Source: Helianthus annuus
Lineage: Eukaryota; Streptophyta; Magnoliopsida; Asterales; Asteraceae
Assembly: GCF_002127325.2 (NCBI RefSeq)
Contig: NC_035437.2
Coordinates: forward strand, 115,068,916-115,132,915
Direction of reading: 5' to 3'
DNA length: 64,000 nucleotides
Shown: one piece after another, positions 22,341-35,880 of the stretch
How the letters are laid out: every line of letters starts with the position of its first letter
How positions within the stretch are numbered: position 1 is the stretch's first letter
Program-made: the position numbers and the translations under genes
Notes under the pieces: generated by a model
Seen by the model: the letters and a program-made list of their open reading frames with translations, nothing else
The model's database searches: none
Told to the model about the DNA's origin: nothing

Positions 22341-22517
22341 GTATTATTTATTGGTCAATTTACATGTACCATGTATTAGTAAACTTAATTCGTGTTGGAT
22401 ACATTATGTCATTGTTGGTCTTGTATGATCAAATCTGTCTAAATAGAAAGTGATCAGGTGGTGTCTTATGGTCATACAAGATAAGAAAGATGACAAAAAG
22501 TTTTGGGCATGCATAAT

Positions 22518-22660
22518 GTTATATTTATAAAAAAAAAAAACTAGCATCATATATTCTCATATAGCTTCATATCTACATATTTTACTAAATACAATTTATA
22601 ATATGTAGATATGAAACTATATGAGAATATATGATGCTAATTTTTAGTTTATAATATAAC
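22518..22660. mobile_element. AT-rich foldback (MITE-like), 143 bp
   Basis: The arms GTTATATTTATAAA...CTAGCATCATATATTCTCATAT and their inverted complement (ATATGAGAATATATGATGCTA...TTTATAATATAAC) flank a loop of about 20 bp. The core arm of about 40 bp has one mismatch. No clear target duplication was seen, so the superfamily is unassigned. Confidence 0.7.
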
Positions 22661-22798
22661 TCTTAAAGTCACAAAATCTTTCCCGGCACTAATTGTTATA
22701 GTTTTGTTTCTTGAGTTGTACACCTTTCTTTGAGAGTTGTAAATTTGTTATGAGTTCAACTCTTTTAAGAATTTCGACACTACAAAAGTTGAGCCTAG

Positions 22799-22997
22799 TA
22801 TTAAACCCAACTCGGTGACAACCGAGTCTCTCACCAAAACCATTTGAATTTGAATGTTGTAACTGCTTTGTATCTAGTCAAATACTTAGCTAACTTAGTT
22901 CCTTATTTCTAGCACTCAGTTTCCTAGTCTTTAGCTCATTCAATGTATATATTAACCATGCATATCAATGAAAATAGTAACAGTTGATACTCTCATA
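22799..22997 (+). repeat. 5' LTR of copia 1
   Basis: 199 bp, TATTAAACCC...CTCTCATA. Contains a short hairpin (CTCGGTGACAACCGAG). The tRNA primer site starts on the next base. Confidence 0.93.
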
Positions 22998-23065
22998 TGG
23001 TATCAGCCAGGTTTCACCAACCTTAATCCCTTCCTCCTTCGATTTTCCCTTCCTTCTTTCTCACC

Positions 23066-25825
23066 ATGTCCGACTCCACCAATGCAGTCGTCACCCTAGT
23101 CTCTACCACACCCGCCACACCTCAAACCATCACCATGGTTAACTTTCCATCCTCCCTCAAACTAACATCCACCAACTATCTAAGTTGGAAAACCCAACTA
23201 GAAGCTATTCTTCAAGGTTTAGATCTCTACAAATTCATTGACGGAACTCACCTTGCTCCACCCCCAACCAAAAATACCGATGGTTCCACCACTCCCCACG
23301 CCGACTACAACACCTGGTACCGCCAAGATCGACTCTTATTTGGGGCCATTGTCGGTAGCCTTTCGGCCGAAATCGTTCCTCTCATAACCAATGCTAAAAC
23401 CTCTCTTGAAGCCTGCAAAATATTGGCATCCACATACGCCTCTCCCTCTCGCGGCCACATCAAACAACTCAATCATCGCCTAAAGAAATCTACCAAATCC
23501 AACGATCAATCCATCACCACTTTTATGCAAACCATCAAAATCTTAGTCGATGAACTCGCCATTCTTGGCAAACCAATGGATCCCGAAGATGTCACTGACA
23601 TCGTCCTCAATGGATTGGATCAAAAAGCCTACAAACCTGTGATCGAATCGGTTCATGCTCGTGACAATCCGATCTCCTTCCATGAATTACATGAAAAACT
23701 TATCAATCATGAACTTTCCTTATCCCAAACCACCCCTGAACCCGCCTCCATTCATCAACCGGTAACTGCCTTTGCTGCCCACAGTCGCCAATCTTTCGAA
23801 CCATGGTCTTCCCGCTCACCAAACAATAGCCCCGGTATCTTACCCACTCCTACTTCTACTCCAAACCAACGCCCTTTTCTAGGCAAATGTCAATGGTGCT
23901 TCCTTAAGGGCCATTCATTAACCTCTTGCCCAAACTTTAAGAAAACTCACCCTACTATATCTCCTCCTACATACACTCGCTCCAACACCCAAAACAAACC
24001 ACAGGCACACATGATGGCAATGCACAATAATGTGGATTCAGATCTATCATGGTTGAAGGACAGTGGTGCTTCTCACCACATCACAAACGACCTCAATGCG
24101 CTCTCCATGCATACTCCTTATGATGGTACCGAGGATCTCATCATCGGTGATGGTTCGTCTCTTAAAATTACTCATGTTGGCACTATCACTCTTTATTTCT
24201 CTAACATTCCTATCGTTCTCAAAAACGTCCTTTGTGTTCCTTCCATCTCTCGTAACATAATTTCAATATCTCGTTTATGTCTTGATAATAATATACTAAT
24301 CTTATTTTTCTCCTCTTATTTTATTATCAAGGATTTCCACACTCGCCGAACCATCCATCGGGGAATCGCTAATCATGGTCTCTATGAGTTATCCTCTACC
24401 AAGTCTCCACATGCTTTTCATTTGCAAACAAATAAGGCACCTTCTTGGCATCATCGCCTAGGACATCCACATTTGAAAGTTTTAAAGCATCTCGCGTCCT
24501 TTGTTCCGTTTATTTCCAGTAAACATGAATCATGTAATTCTTGTTGCATTAATAAAAGTCACAAACATCCATTCCATGTCTCATCTATGACTTCTAATGC
24601 TCCTTTACAATTATTATTTTCCGATGTTTGGTCATCCCCGATTACTTCGTTTGATGGCTACAAATACTACATTATTTTTGTTGACCATTTCACAAAATAT
24701 ATTTGGATTTACCCACTAAAACGTAAATCGGATTCTCTTCACATCTTCACTCGTTTTCAAAATCTCGTTGAAAATTTTTTCAAAACAAAAATAAAACAAT
24801 TATTCTCGGATAATGGTGGCGAATACATCAAATTATCCTCTCACCTTGCATCTTGTGGCATTTCCCATCTCACCTCTCCTCCTCACACACCCGAACACAA
24901 TGGCTTTGTCGAACGTCGACATCGCCACATAGTCGAAACCGGGTTAGCATTACTCTCTCATGCCAAAATACCTCTTACATTTTGGCCATTTGCCTTCACA
25001 ACCGCAACATATCTCATCAATCGCTTACCTACCGCCAATTTAAATAATGACTCCCCTTTCTTCCGTCTATTCCATCTCAATCCGAACTATGAAAAACTCC
25101 ATAGCTTCGGTTGTGTCTCTTATCCATGGTTGCGACCTTACTCGAAACACAAACTCGAGTCTCGTTCTAAACCATGCATCTTCATCGGCTACTCCTCCTC
25201 TCAAAGCGCCTTTCATCTTCTTGACCCTCTCACAAATCGTATTTATACATCTCGTCATGTTCATTTTGTCGATCATATCTTCCCATATGAATCTATAGTC
25301 AAAACATCAACCCCTCCTACACCCCAACCGGATGATTGGCTACCCCTCACTACCCAAATACTACCCACTTCACAACCCGCTGATCCTTCCCCTCAGCCTC
25401 CTACACCCATGCCTTCTCCTACCTCACCCAAACCACCAACCACCACCAATCATAATATTATTACGCCACCATCCACAATCGCCTCTCAAACTCTTCCTAC
25501 CTCACCACATCCCACTACCACATTTCCTTCTTTCTCTCCCACATCATCTGACTCTTCCCTAACTCACTCAAATGCTCCTCCCAATCCCTATCACACTCGC
25601 CCAAACAAGAAACCAAATCCAAAATATCATAACTCCGACTATGTCCTTTACCACTCTACCCTTCATTCTCTTCCCGAACCTTCCACCATTACTCAAGCTC
25701 TCAAACAACCTCTATGGCGCAATGCCATGCAAGCCGAGTTTGATGCTCTCAAAAGAAATCAAACTTGGACCCTTGTTCCTCCTGATCATGCGCCAAATCT
25801 TGTCGGGTGCAAATGGGTGTACTAG
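23066..25825 (+). pseudogene. Copia 1 Gag-Pol, 5' part (Gag, PR, IN, start of RT)
   Basis: A 919-codon frame opening with the copia Gag region (LTSTNYLSWKTQLEAIL, residues about 34-50; GHIKQLNHRLKKSTK near 134). It continues with a zinc knuckle (CQWCFLKGHSLTSC, near 280), the protease motif DSGASHH (near 333), the integrase zinc site (HHRLGHPH...CNSCC, near 470-505), and the integrase core with FSDVW, SDNGGEY and HNGFVERRHR (near 520-625). It ends at the conserved start of RT (WTLVP...GCKWVY), where the gypsy insertion supplies a TAG stop. The protein would package element RNA and carry out cleavage and integration, but this copy lacks RT and RNase H in frame. The coding part has no internal stop, so the copy was probably intact until the insertion. 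Confidence 0.93.
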
Positions 25826-25834
25826 ATGTGGTTG

Positions 25835-28800
25835 CTTTCAAGGTCTTTCCTTGACACGTTACTTGTTCCACACCAGTGTTTTCATAGTTGTGGTTGCATA
25901 AAAAAATTGTACACGTTTGATATATGATCAATATACTGTGTTACTATGCTATTGTTGGTACTGTGTTAGATGCGTTACCTTAAATTCCACAATCTGTGGC
26001 GTGTGTTTCTATGTTTAATTACCCACATCTTACACTCTTGCACCATTAGACGTTTCTGTGCGTGTTGATTTGTTATAATGGGGTCGTTGAATGTTTCTGG
26101 TGTTAGTTCGTTTTGGGGAATCCGTTATTAACCAAACTGAGTCGTATGATCTTTTGGGCCGCGAATTTATTTGAGACACACACACACACCTCTTGGCTGA
26201 ATGATTCATCACATATCATCTCGGCCCATATACTTGTGAATCCCAAGCCCGGGTCACTTGAGCCCATCTCTTTGTGGGTTTAGCATAGTTTTAGAACTAG
26301 GAGTACTTAATTGTATATGAGGGGTGGGTATAGCCCAACACTTGAGTTACTGGAATTCGGCCCACATCACTTGAACCCAAACCGAGCCCATCTTTCTATT
26401 TGCTTGGTTCCGTAGAGTTGTTTATGAATACTTGCAACCCTAGAGATATCTAACCTCGACGGCAGATCTTCTAGTGACCGAAGTCTCTGTTGCAAGTCCA
26501 ACACGCTGTTTCACTCCTTACAACTTGGTTAGTATGTGTTTCTATTCATGTGTTAAAGTGTTGTATGTGTCGGTTTTACTTTTGATTCATGGTTCTCGGT
26601 TATATGTGTTTGATGCGCATTGATCATGATCTGGGTGCCTATGTGATAACATGAAAGATTAGAATGATTAGGGATGCATGATAGTGATTGATGATTTATA
26701 TGTCCGATTTAATAGTGCTTATAATAATCGTGATTAATAAATTTATATGTCTGATATGATATCATGATCGATGCATGGGATCTGATGTTGGCCGATAGCA
26801 TGGGGGCTCAAAGGATAGGGGCGATGATTGGTTATAAATTCATAAGATGATGTTTGAGTATGTGAGTAATACAAGGGTTGTAAACTTTGACATTTATCTT
26901 GAGCAATTCAATGTAATCGGTGGGAGTGCACAAAAGTCTAAGAATGATTATGATTGATTCCATGTGGGTTATTTGATCAAACGACAATGTGTCAGTAAGG
27001 ATGTCATGTACTAATTGATGCATGATAATATGAAAATGGCAGCCATGTGATCATTTGATAAGGTTGTCAGTAGACATAATATGTATATTAAATGATTAGG
27101 TTGATAAGTTGATTACTGATTTAAGGACACGTGACATTTGCAAACAATAAAGGTAGACTAATCTATAATGAAGCACATGATAATCTGATTCAAAACAAAC
27201 CATACGATTAGAATTTATACACATTATGATAAGGCAATTGCTTTGGTTTTTGTGAGAAAAGGATATGCATAACCATTCAACCTTATAACCGATATGAACA
27301 AGATTAGTGGGGGGGAAGGGATAATCACGGAAATTATGATGAGAATTGACTGGGTCAACCACACACTCTTATTAGTATGATCGTTCAATTTAAAGGATCA
27401 CACAATTGTTGGGCCGCAACAGATTAGGCCACACATTAAACGGAATCCCTCTAGGCCCGATCGCACAATCACATGTGGGTTGGGAAGTATTAATGGGCAA
27501 CATGCTAGCAAACTGGACCACACTTTATAATGAAACCACACACTCGGTTTGGAGTTTGTTATGCATTTGGGCTTTGAGCCTAGCTGGACCTAATATAGAT
27601 GGGCTGGGCCACACACACCGGCGTCCAGTCACACCATTTTGTGCAACCGTACAATACAGCTGGGCCGCACTCCCGAGCGAGTACTTTGTTAGACTATAAA
27701 TGTGTATGTACGTATGGATTGCTATGATAAATGTTGTGAGCGACATGCTAGTATACGTGCACTGTTACCTGGTTTACTTGTACATGAATTCCATACACCT
27801 GCCATGCAACTTTATGATAAATATTATGAATCAATGTGTTGTGTGATCAACAGCTATGGCACATATAAGGATATGTGTTTTTACTTGTATGCTACTTGTG
27901 TGTCGTACGCGTAGAATACGTGATCTATGTGTAACTGATTGTCTTTGGTAAACACGGTAGGGTTTGGTTGACCACTTGGAACGGGTAATGTAACGGAACA
28001 TACCGAGCAATCTAAGGTGAGTTCACTGCACTTTTCCAAGCATGCGTCCCGGTGGTTTGGGACATCTGGTAAACGTTTCTAAAGGGAATACTGGGTAAAC
28101 TGTTTATTTGGGATGTTGGTTATTGAACACAGTATAAATCATGTAAGACCCCATACATCTATCGTGTTGCTGAAGAAACAACGAGGTATTTAGTTGATAG
28201 CGCTATTAGGTTTGGCACCCTCACACCGGGCCGAAAGGACGGGCGTGAACTAATTACCTGGACTTCATGACCAATGCCTAGTTAGAGGCATTGGGGTTGG
28301 GCATTCTCATCGTGTACATATAAGACCCCTTACAGCTATTCAAGGTTGTTTGATACCTTGACCTCATGACCAATGCCTAAATGGAGGCATTGGGGTTGGG
28401 CATTCACATCTAGTCGCCACATACGGTAATCGAGTAATAACAACATCAAACAAAACGTTGAACTATTGTAAACACACATCTGGTAACTAAACGCGTTAAC
28501 GAAACTTTGAACTCACCAGCGTCGTCTGACACACTTATCTGCATGCTTGCAGGTCGTTAGAATTCGTGACATGGACTTGCAATCTGGGAGTGCTGGAGTG
28601 GTCATGGATCGGGGCTCATGGATTAACATATATTAGACACATTGGTTTTGAACATTTATTATGAAACAGTTGTTAAACAATTTACTATCTGCTTCCGCTA
28701 CACAACTCCTTGATTTAATCTCATGGTTGACATTTACTATTGGTAATTAATGACATGTTTTATTTATATATTTATCATTGGTTCAATGTGATTGGTGGCT

Positions 28801-28861
28801 CGAACTCTGATGCGTCACACATTCCGCGGTGTTCCCGCATGTGGTATTTTGGGGTGTGACA
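25835..28861 (+). repeat. 5' LTR of the gypsy-type element
   Basis: Matches 32843-35880 from CTTTCAAGG onward. The first 14 bases of the LTR (TGTGACAACCCGAA in the 3' copy) are replaced by TAGATGTGGTTG. It ends GGGGTGTGACA, followed by the tRNA primer site. It contains two diverged units 'catgaccaatgcct...gaggcattggggttgggcatt' at about 28267-28306 and 28367-28403. Confidence 0.92.
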
Positions 28862-31800
28862 GTTTGGTATCAGAGCCACTGGTTATAGTGAACTTGCTTT
28901 TAAAACGTTTTTATAAAACCAGACTATAACCGAACAGATCCAAAATCGACCATGACACTCAGCTCCAGACTGCAAGGTTTGTTTCTCGTTTACTATTGCA
29001 TCGTATATCTAGTGTTTGCTTATGAATAACATCACATGTGAATGCACACTTAGCACTGCAGTATGAACTTCTATGTTACCAACCCATGTTACGTGTTTTA
29101 AGAGTGCGCCTCTTCTTGAACTTTCATGATCTATGTTGTGGCGTCATCTGTCTTATTGCTCGAATTTGGGGAACCTTTTAGCACGAGTTAAGAGGCACTG
29201 AGATAAGCATGCAAATTGCCTTATTATTATGGGTGCACACATAATAATAATGTGGGGTGCATGTGAGTCCCAGTGAGGCTTAATGAGTGTGAGAGGGGTT
29301 CCGCTCTGTTAATTGATGTTATGTTAGAACTCAGCAGTCTATAGGAGTCATAGCAGTGATTGTCTCCTACTCGAACATGATCTTTTCACCCCTTTCTGAA
29401 TCCTTACGAATCTCGATGCTAACGAATATCACCTGATCACACATCTGAACGCCTAGCGAACTGTGTAGAATGTTAGGTGCTAGTACGAACGTCCCTGAGT
29501 TGGATGGCTCAGCGTCAAATGATTGGACTATACTTTCCTCACTTTTCTTTGTTTGCTGGAACTTAGCGTGTTGACGCCTTAGATCCCGAAGTGCGATCAC
29601 TTCTGCAATACTCTCGCGACATACCGTGTATTACTCAGTCAACTTGCAAGAACGATGGACAAGAGGGTAAACGTAGTACCTTACTGACTTCAGCATTTGA
29701 ACGACCCTAGTTACCGGCAGTGAACAACATCGATTTGACTCCAATCGAATCCTTAACCCCAGCCAGCGACTCATGGGAGTCGACTCTTACGAACCAATCG
29801 GGACAAAATCGACGACGATTGACTGTAGAGCGAACTGTGTAACCGCCCGCACCATGAGTAGTGCCTTAGGATATGGCACGGAATGTGAAAAGATGGACCT
29901 TGTTGGTGAAAGGACGCAGGACACTGTTACAGGAAATAATATTAGAGGCAACAGTCACGGCAACGTCAAGGTACTCTTGATCATAGCTTACTGTATTGAA
30001 ATGAAGGTGACCTCGACAAGGATTGACTGTGTTAAGTCAAGGTGACGACAACCAAGGGAACGACGACAGTACTGGAAATTCTCGTGACGAAAACAACACT
30101 GGAAATGAAGCTCATGGAAGGACATTTAGTATTGGCATAGACTATACCAGGCGTAATAGCAACACGATAGCTTGGATGGGTAGCTATTTGCTTCGTCTCT
30201 ATTCTGTTTAACCCTGATGCTTCTTGAAACCGAACCTGTTGTGGAGTAGGCTGATGCAAGTCAATTGAAGCCTTATATGTTCGCTGGAATGCAAACTCGA
30301 CCTTGGGGGACAGGTGTTCGACATCGACCTTCCTTCTACTACCCCTGATGGTTACAATGCAGTAGTTAGTGTGGATTGGTTATTCAGAAATAGACATACC
30401 TTGTGAGGAGAAAATTTTGTGTGGAGGATCGTTATTCATTCTAAAGTAACAGAGTGGTGCAAAGGTTAGCGCCATTTCAACTATGAAGGCCCAGAAGTGT
30501 CTACGGAGGGATCACCCCGCTACGTTAGCAACCGTTACTGATGTTGAGGCTAAAGAAAAGAGGATCGAGGATCCACCAATTGTTCGTAATTCCCCTCAGT
30601 GTGCTACCCGAGGAGCTTTCAGACTTACTTCCACCACTGTTAGGCAGAATCTCAGTTTGACCTCACGACAAGGGCAGCCCTGATTACCCGTGCTACATAC
30701 TGTCTTGCACCAGGAGGGTTGCAAGGACTATCTACGGGAACTGTAGGACATAAGTTTTATTGGACATAGTTTTGTTCGCTTTGGGGAGCCCCGACTATAT
30801 TCGGGAAGATAAAGCCTTTTCGTATGGGTACTGATTATCCAGAACTCAGCAAAGTGACAATCAAGGACTGTTTGCCTCGACCATGTATTGACGAAAGATC
30901 AAGAGGATAATGTTCCTAAAACGGCATATCGAACGCAATACGGCCATTGCGACTTGGTACACCGTGACCGTGGAGTTAATCAACACACTAGCAGCTGTAT
31001 GGATCACATGAATCGACCATGCTTATTGACGACATGTTAAATCATTTCCAGGAGAAAGGAACATCATCGGCAGCTTTGTATCCCATTTGAGAGCTCCCGA
31101 AGAAAGATCCACACCGCGCGAAGTCTTGATAAATGTAACTTCTGGATGCGAGGGATACCTTTTTGATCATATAATCAACGAAGTGGGAATACACGTGGAT
31201 CTCGCTAGACCTTTTTGGTTAAAAACCGATTGACACCAACGTCCCTTCGAGGGTACAACAATTTCTTGGTCTCACTAGATGCTATCGCAGATTCATCACA
31301 GGATTTATGAAGATCGCGTAGCATAAATATCTTTAGCATAGAAGGGTGCTGTGTTCGTGGGAGACAAAACAGGAGGACGTCTGTTCAGCTTTCGAATCCC
31401 CACCCTGCAATACACTGAGCATCGTCTCTACCCAAGGGAGCGGGCGATTTAGTGGTATATCATGATGGTTCGAATCAGAGTCCAAGTTACACGCCAATGC
31501 AACACGAGAAGATGATAGCTTACGTAATAGACTTACAAGGAGAATTGCACAACACAATCGGCGGTGGAAACCATGGTCTTTGGATTTGGGTTGGAGGCAT
31601 TACTTGGACGGTACCAAATGCATTACCTAGACCGATCACAAGGGCCTCCCGTATACCGTTGTGTCGAGAGAACTAAATCATGCAATGGCATTGCTGGATG
31701 GAACTCTTGGATGATTACGACTGTGGAACTTGAGCGTGCACGAGCGTTGCAGCTCACTATCGACTCTAGCTTACCTGATCCAACTCACCATGTTCAAACT

Positions 31801-32828
31801 GGAGAACGGAAGGAAGAGGATTATCAAGTTGAACCCATGCGGGGCATGGAGAAGAAACCTTGGCAGGTCAGACGATATTCGCTACCTCATGGAACGAGTG
31901 TGGATCTCATTATACGGCAACTGTAAGCAATTCATGTTGGGCAAAGCACACCGACTTCGATTTTGTAGTCGTTTGGGTTTGATGAGAGACTTTAGGATTT
32001 ATAAACCTTATACGGGTGATCGGGCATGAAGGCCCACCTAGTTAGGTATGGGAATGATGTTTGACTTGTGGGAAGTCAAGGTGAAGTGTTAAAAACCAGA
32101 AACACCTATTTGGAAAGCGAAAACAGACTGCCATGGAATTGGTCACTAGTCTACTTACAACTCGAAACGGAAATAATATCACCTGGATGATCGTTGATTG
32201 TCTCTCGTGACCAACACACTTTCTAGCCATCAAGGAAAGGATAAGTTTTTCTACACTTGCAGTCATCTACCTGAAAGAAGTGGTTGCTAGGCATGGGGTG
32301 CCAATCTCCATTATCTCTTATCACGACCCACGATTTGCATCTGATTTGTGGCAAGCGATGCACAAATCCTTTGACTCACGTTTAGACACGAGCGCAGCAT
32401 ATCATCCACAGACGGATGCCGGCAGCTCGTGACGGTCAGAAAAGCTACTCTCATAGTTCCTTTCAAGGAGCCCACCATCGACGATCAGTTGAGATTTGTC
32501 GAAGCACCAGTGAAAATCTTGGACCGGGAGGTCAAGATTCTCAAACGCACCAGGATACCTATTGTTCGAGTTCGTTGGAACTCCCGTCGTGGCCCAGAGT
32601 TTACCTGGGAACGAGAAGACCAAATGAAACACAAATATCCCCAGTTGTTCGAAAACAATGAAACCATTACTGAGGCTGAAGCTATTGCGGAATTTCGGGA
32701 CGAAATTCCAAACCAACGGGGGGATGATGTGGCACCCCAGGAAAACCAGGAAACCATGCAACCTAACTAGCTTCCCCAGTAACTACGTGCTAAATTTCGG
32801 GACGAAATTTCTTTCAAGTTAGGGATGA
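28862..32828 (+). pseudogene. Decayed gypsy gag-pol interior
   Basis: No long open frame survives, but short pieces of gypsy Pol can be read in order. The protease end is FDID...VVSVDWLFRNR (about 30310-30395). The segment before RT is STMKAQKCLRRD...ATVTDV...IEDPPIVRN (30477-30595). RT traces are GTDYPELSKVTIKDCLPRP (about 30826-30890) and INEVGIHVDLA (about 31170-31210), followed by QQFLGLTRCYRRFI (about 31255-31300). Integrase is represented by TWMIVDCLS and the 'atcaaggaaaaggataag...gtggttgctaggcatggggtgcc' stretch (about 32165-32420). The C-terminal tail VRWNSRRGPEFTWEREDQM (32429-32770) is the best preserved part. Frameshifts and deletions are scattered throughout. The first 1.4 kb (28.9-30.3 kb) where gag should be shows nothing recognisable. 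Confidence 0.85.
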
Positions 32829-35800
32829 TGTGACAACCCGAACTTTCAAGGTCTTTCCTCGACACGTTACTTGTTCCACACCAGTGTTTTCATAGTTGTG
32901 GTTGCATAAAAAAAATTGTACACGTTTGATATATGATCAATATACTGTGTTACTATGCTATTGTTGGTACTGTGTTATTGTGTTAGATGCGTTACCTTAA
33001 ATTCCACAATCTGTGGCGTGTGTTTCTATGTTTAATTACCCACATCTTACACTCTTGCACCATTAGACGTTTCTGTGCGTGTTGATTTGTTATAATGGGG
33101 TCGTTGAATGTTTCTGGTGTTAGTTCGTTTTGGGGAATCCGTTATTAACCAAACTGAGTCGTATGATCTTTTGGGCCGCGAATTTATTTGAGACACACAC
33201 ACACACCTCTTGGCTGAATGATTCATCACATATCATCTCGGCCCATATACTTGTGAATCCCAAGCCCGGGTCACTTGAGCCCATCTCTTTGTGGGTTTAG
33301 CATAGTTTTAGAACTAGGAGTACTTAATTGTATATGAGGGGTGGGTATAGCCCAACACTTGAGTTACTGGAATTCGGCCCACATCACTTGAACCCAAACC
33401 GAGCCCATCTTTCTATTTGCTTGGTTCCGTAGAGTTGTTTATGAATACTTGCAACCCTAGAGATATCTAACCTCGACGGCAGATCTTCTAGTGACCGAAG
33501 TCTCTGTTGCAAGTCCAACACGCTGTTTCACTCCTTACAACTTGGTTAGTATGTGTTTCTATTCATGTGTTAAAGTGTTGTATGTGTCGGTTTTACTTTT
33601 GATTCATGGTTCTCGGTTATATGTGTTTGATGCGGATTGATCATGATCTGGGTGCCTATGTGATAACATGAAAGATTAGAATGATTAGGGATGCATGATA
33701 GTGATTGATGATTTATATGTCCGATTTAATAGTGCTTATAATAATCGTGATTAATAAATTTATATGTCTGATATGATATCATGATCGATGCATGGGATCT
33801 GATGTTGGCCGATAGCATGGGGGCTCAAAGGATAGGGGCGATGATTGGTTATAAATTCATAAGATGATGTTTGAGTATGTGAGTAATACAAGGGTTGTAA
33901 ACTTTGACATTTATCTTGAGCAATTCAATGTAATCGGTGGGAGTGCACAAAAGTCTAAGAATGATTATGATTGATTCCATGTGGGTTATTTGATCAAACG
34001 ACAATGTGTCAGTAAGGATGTCATGTACTAATTGATGCATGATAATATGAAAATGGCAGCCATGTGATCATTTGATAAGGTTGTCAGTAGACATAATATG
34101 TATATTAAATGATTAGGTTGATAAGTTGATTACTGATTTAAGGACACGTGACATTTGCAAACAATAAAGGTAGACTAATCTATAATGAAGCACATGATAA
34201 TCTGATTCAAAACAAACCATACGATTAGAATTTATACACATTATGATAAGGCAATTGCTTTGGTTTTTGTGAGAAAAGGATATGCATAACCATTCAACCT
34301 TATAACCGATATGAACAAGATTAGTGGGGGGGAAGGGATAATCACGGAAATTATGATGAGAATTGACTGGGTCAACCACACACTCTTATTAGTATGATCG
34401 TTCAAATTAAAGGATCACACAATTGTTGGGCCGCAACAGATTAGGCCACACATTAAACGGAATCCCTCTAGGCCTGATCGCACAATCACATGTGGGTTGG
34501 GAAGTATTAATGGGCAACATGCTAGCAAACTGGACCACACTTTATAATGAAACCACACACTCGGTTTGGAGTTTGTTATGCATTTGGGCTTTGAGCCTAG
34601 CTGGACCTAATATAGATGGGCTGGGCCACACACACCGGCGTCCAGTCACACCATTTTGTGCAACCGTACAATACAGCTGGGCCGCACTCCCGAGCGAGTA
34701 CTTTGTTAGACTATAAATGTGTATGTACGTATGGATTGCTATGATAAATGTTGTGAGCGACATGCTAGTATACGTGCACTGCTACCTGGTTTACTTGTAC
34801 ATGAATTCCATACACCTGCCATGCAACTTTATGATAAATATTATGAATCAATGTGTTGTGTGATCAACAGCTATGGCACGTATAAGGATATGTATTTTTA
34901 CTTGTATGCTACTTGTGTGTCGTGCGCGTAGAATACGTGATCTATGTGTAACTGATTGTCTTTGGTAAACACGGTAGGGTTTGGTTGACCACTTGGAACG
35001 GGTAATGTAACGGAACATACCGAGCAATCTAAGGTGAGTTCACTGCACTTTTCCAAGCATGCGTCCCGGTGGTTTGGGACATCTGGTAAACGTTTCTAAA
35101 GGGAATACTGGGTAAACTGTTTATTTGGGATGTTGGTTATTGAACACAGTATAAATCATGTAAGACCCCATACATCTACCGTGTTGCTGAAGAAGCAACG
35201 AGGTATTTAGTTGATAGCGCTATTAGGTTTGGCACCCTCACACCGGGCCGAAAGGACGGGCGTGAACTAATTACCTGGACTTCATGACCAATGCCTAGTT
35301 AGAGGCATTGGGGTTGGGCATTCTCATCGTGTACATATAAGACCCCTTACAGCTATTCAAGGTTGTTTGATACCTTGACCTCATGACCAATGCCTAAATG
35401 GAGGCATTGGGGTTGGGCATTCACATCTAGTCGCCACATACGGTAATCGAGTAATAACAACATCAAAACAAAACGTTGAACTATTGTAAACACACATCTG
35501 GTAACTAAACGCGTTAACGAAACTTTGAACTCACCAGCGTCGTCTGACACACTTATCTGCATGCTTGCAGGTCGTTAGAATTCGTGACATGGACTTGCTA
35601 TCTGGGAGTGCTGGAGTGGTCATGGATCGGGGCTCATGGATTAACATATATTAGACACATTGGTTTTGAACATTTATTATGAAACAGTTGTTAAACAATT
35701 TACTATCTGCTTCCGCTACACAACTCCTTGATTTAATCTCATGGTTGACATTTACTATTGGTAATTAATGACATGTTTTATTTATATATTTATCATTGGT

Positions 35801-35880
35801 TCAATGTGATTGGTGGCTCGAACTCTGATGCGTCACACATTCCGCGGTGTTCCCGCATGTGGTATTTTGGGGGTGTGACA
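32829..35880 (+). repeat. 3' LTR of the gypsy-type element
   Basis: 3052 bp, TGTGACAACCCG...GGGGGTGTGACA. It is complete and is the best reference for this LTR family, to which LTR A (6803-14109) is a diverged relative. Confidence 0.93.

Larger units (their letters stand above)
25835..35880 (+). mobile_element. Ty3/gypsy-type element inserted in copia 1
   Basis: LTRs of about 3.05 kb (25835-28861, missing its first bases; 32829-35880) are nearly identical: about a dozen substitutions, a few 1-bp indels and one 8-bp insertion. A primer site (TGGTATCAGAGCC, 28865) follows the 5' LTR. A polypurine-like stretch with the phrase cgggacgaaattt precedes the 3' LTR. Between the LTRs only 3.97 kb remains, holding broken gypsy pol remnants in normal PR-RT-RH-IN order (the Ty3 order, with integrase last). 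The outer 3' junction returns exactly to the copia RT frame at 35881. The 5' junction is rearranged. Confidence 0.92.

Noticed and set aside
20244..22379. Several plus-strand frames of 62-179 codons
   Set aside because: They are antisense shadows of the LINE ORF2 and contain no domain.
30032..32266. Short frames in the gypsy interior (for example 29773-30045, 31564-31926)
   Set aside because: Best explained as fragments or wrong frames of decayed gypsy pol rather than separate genes.
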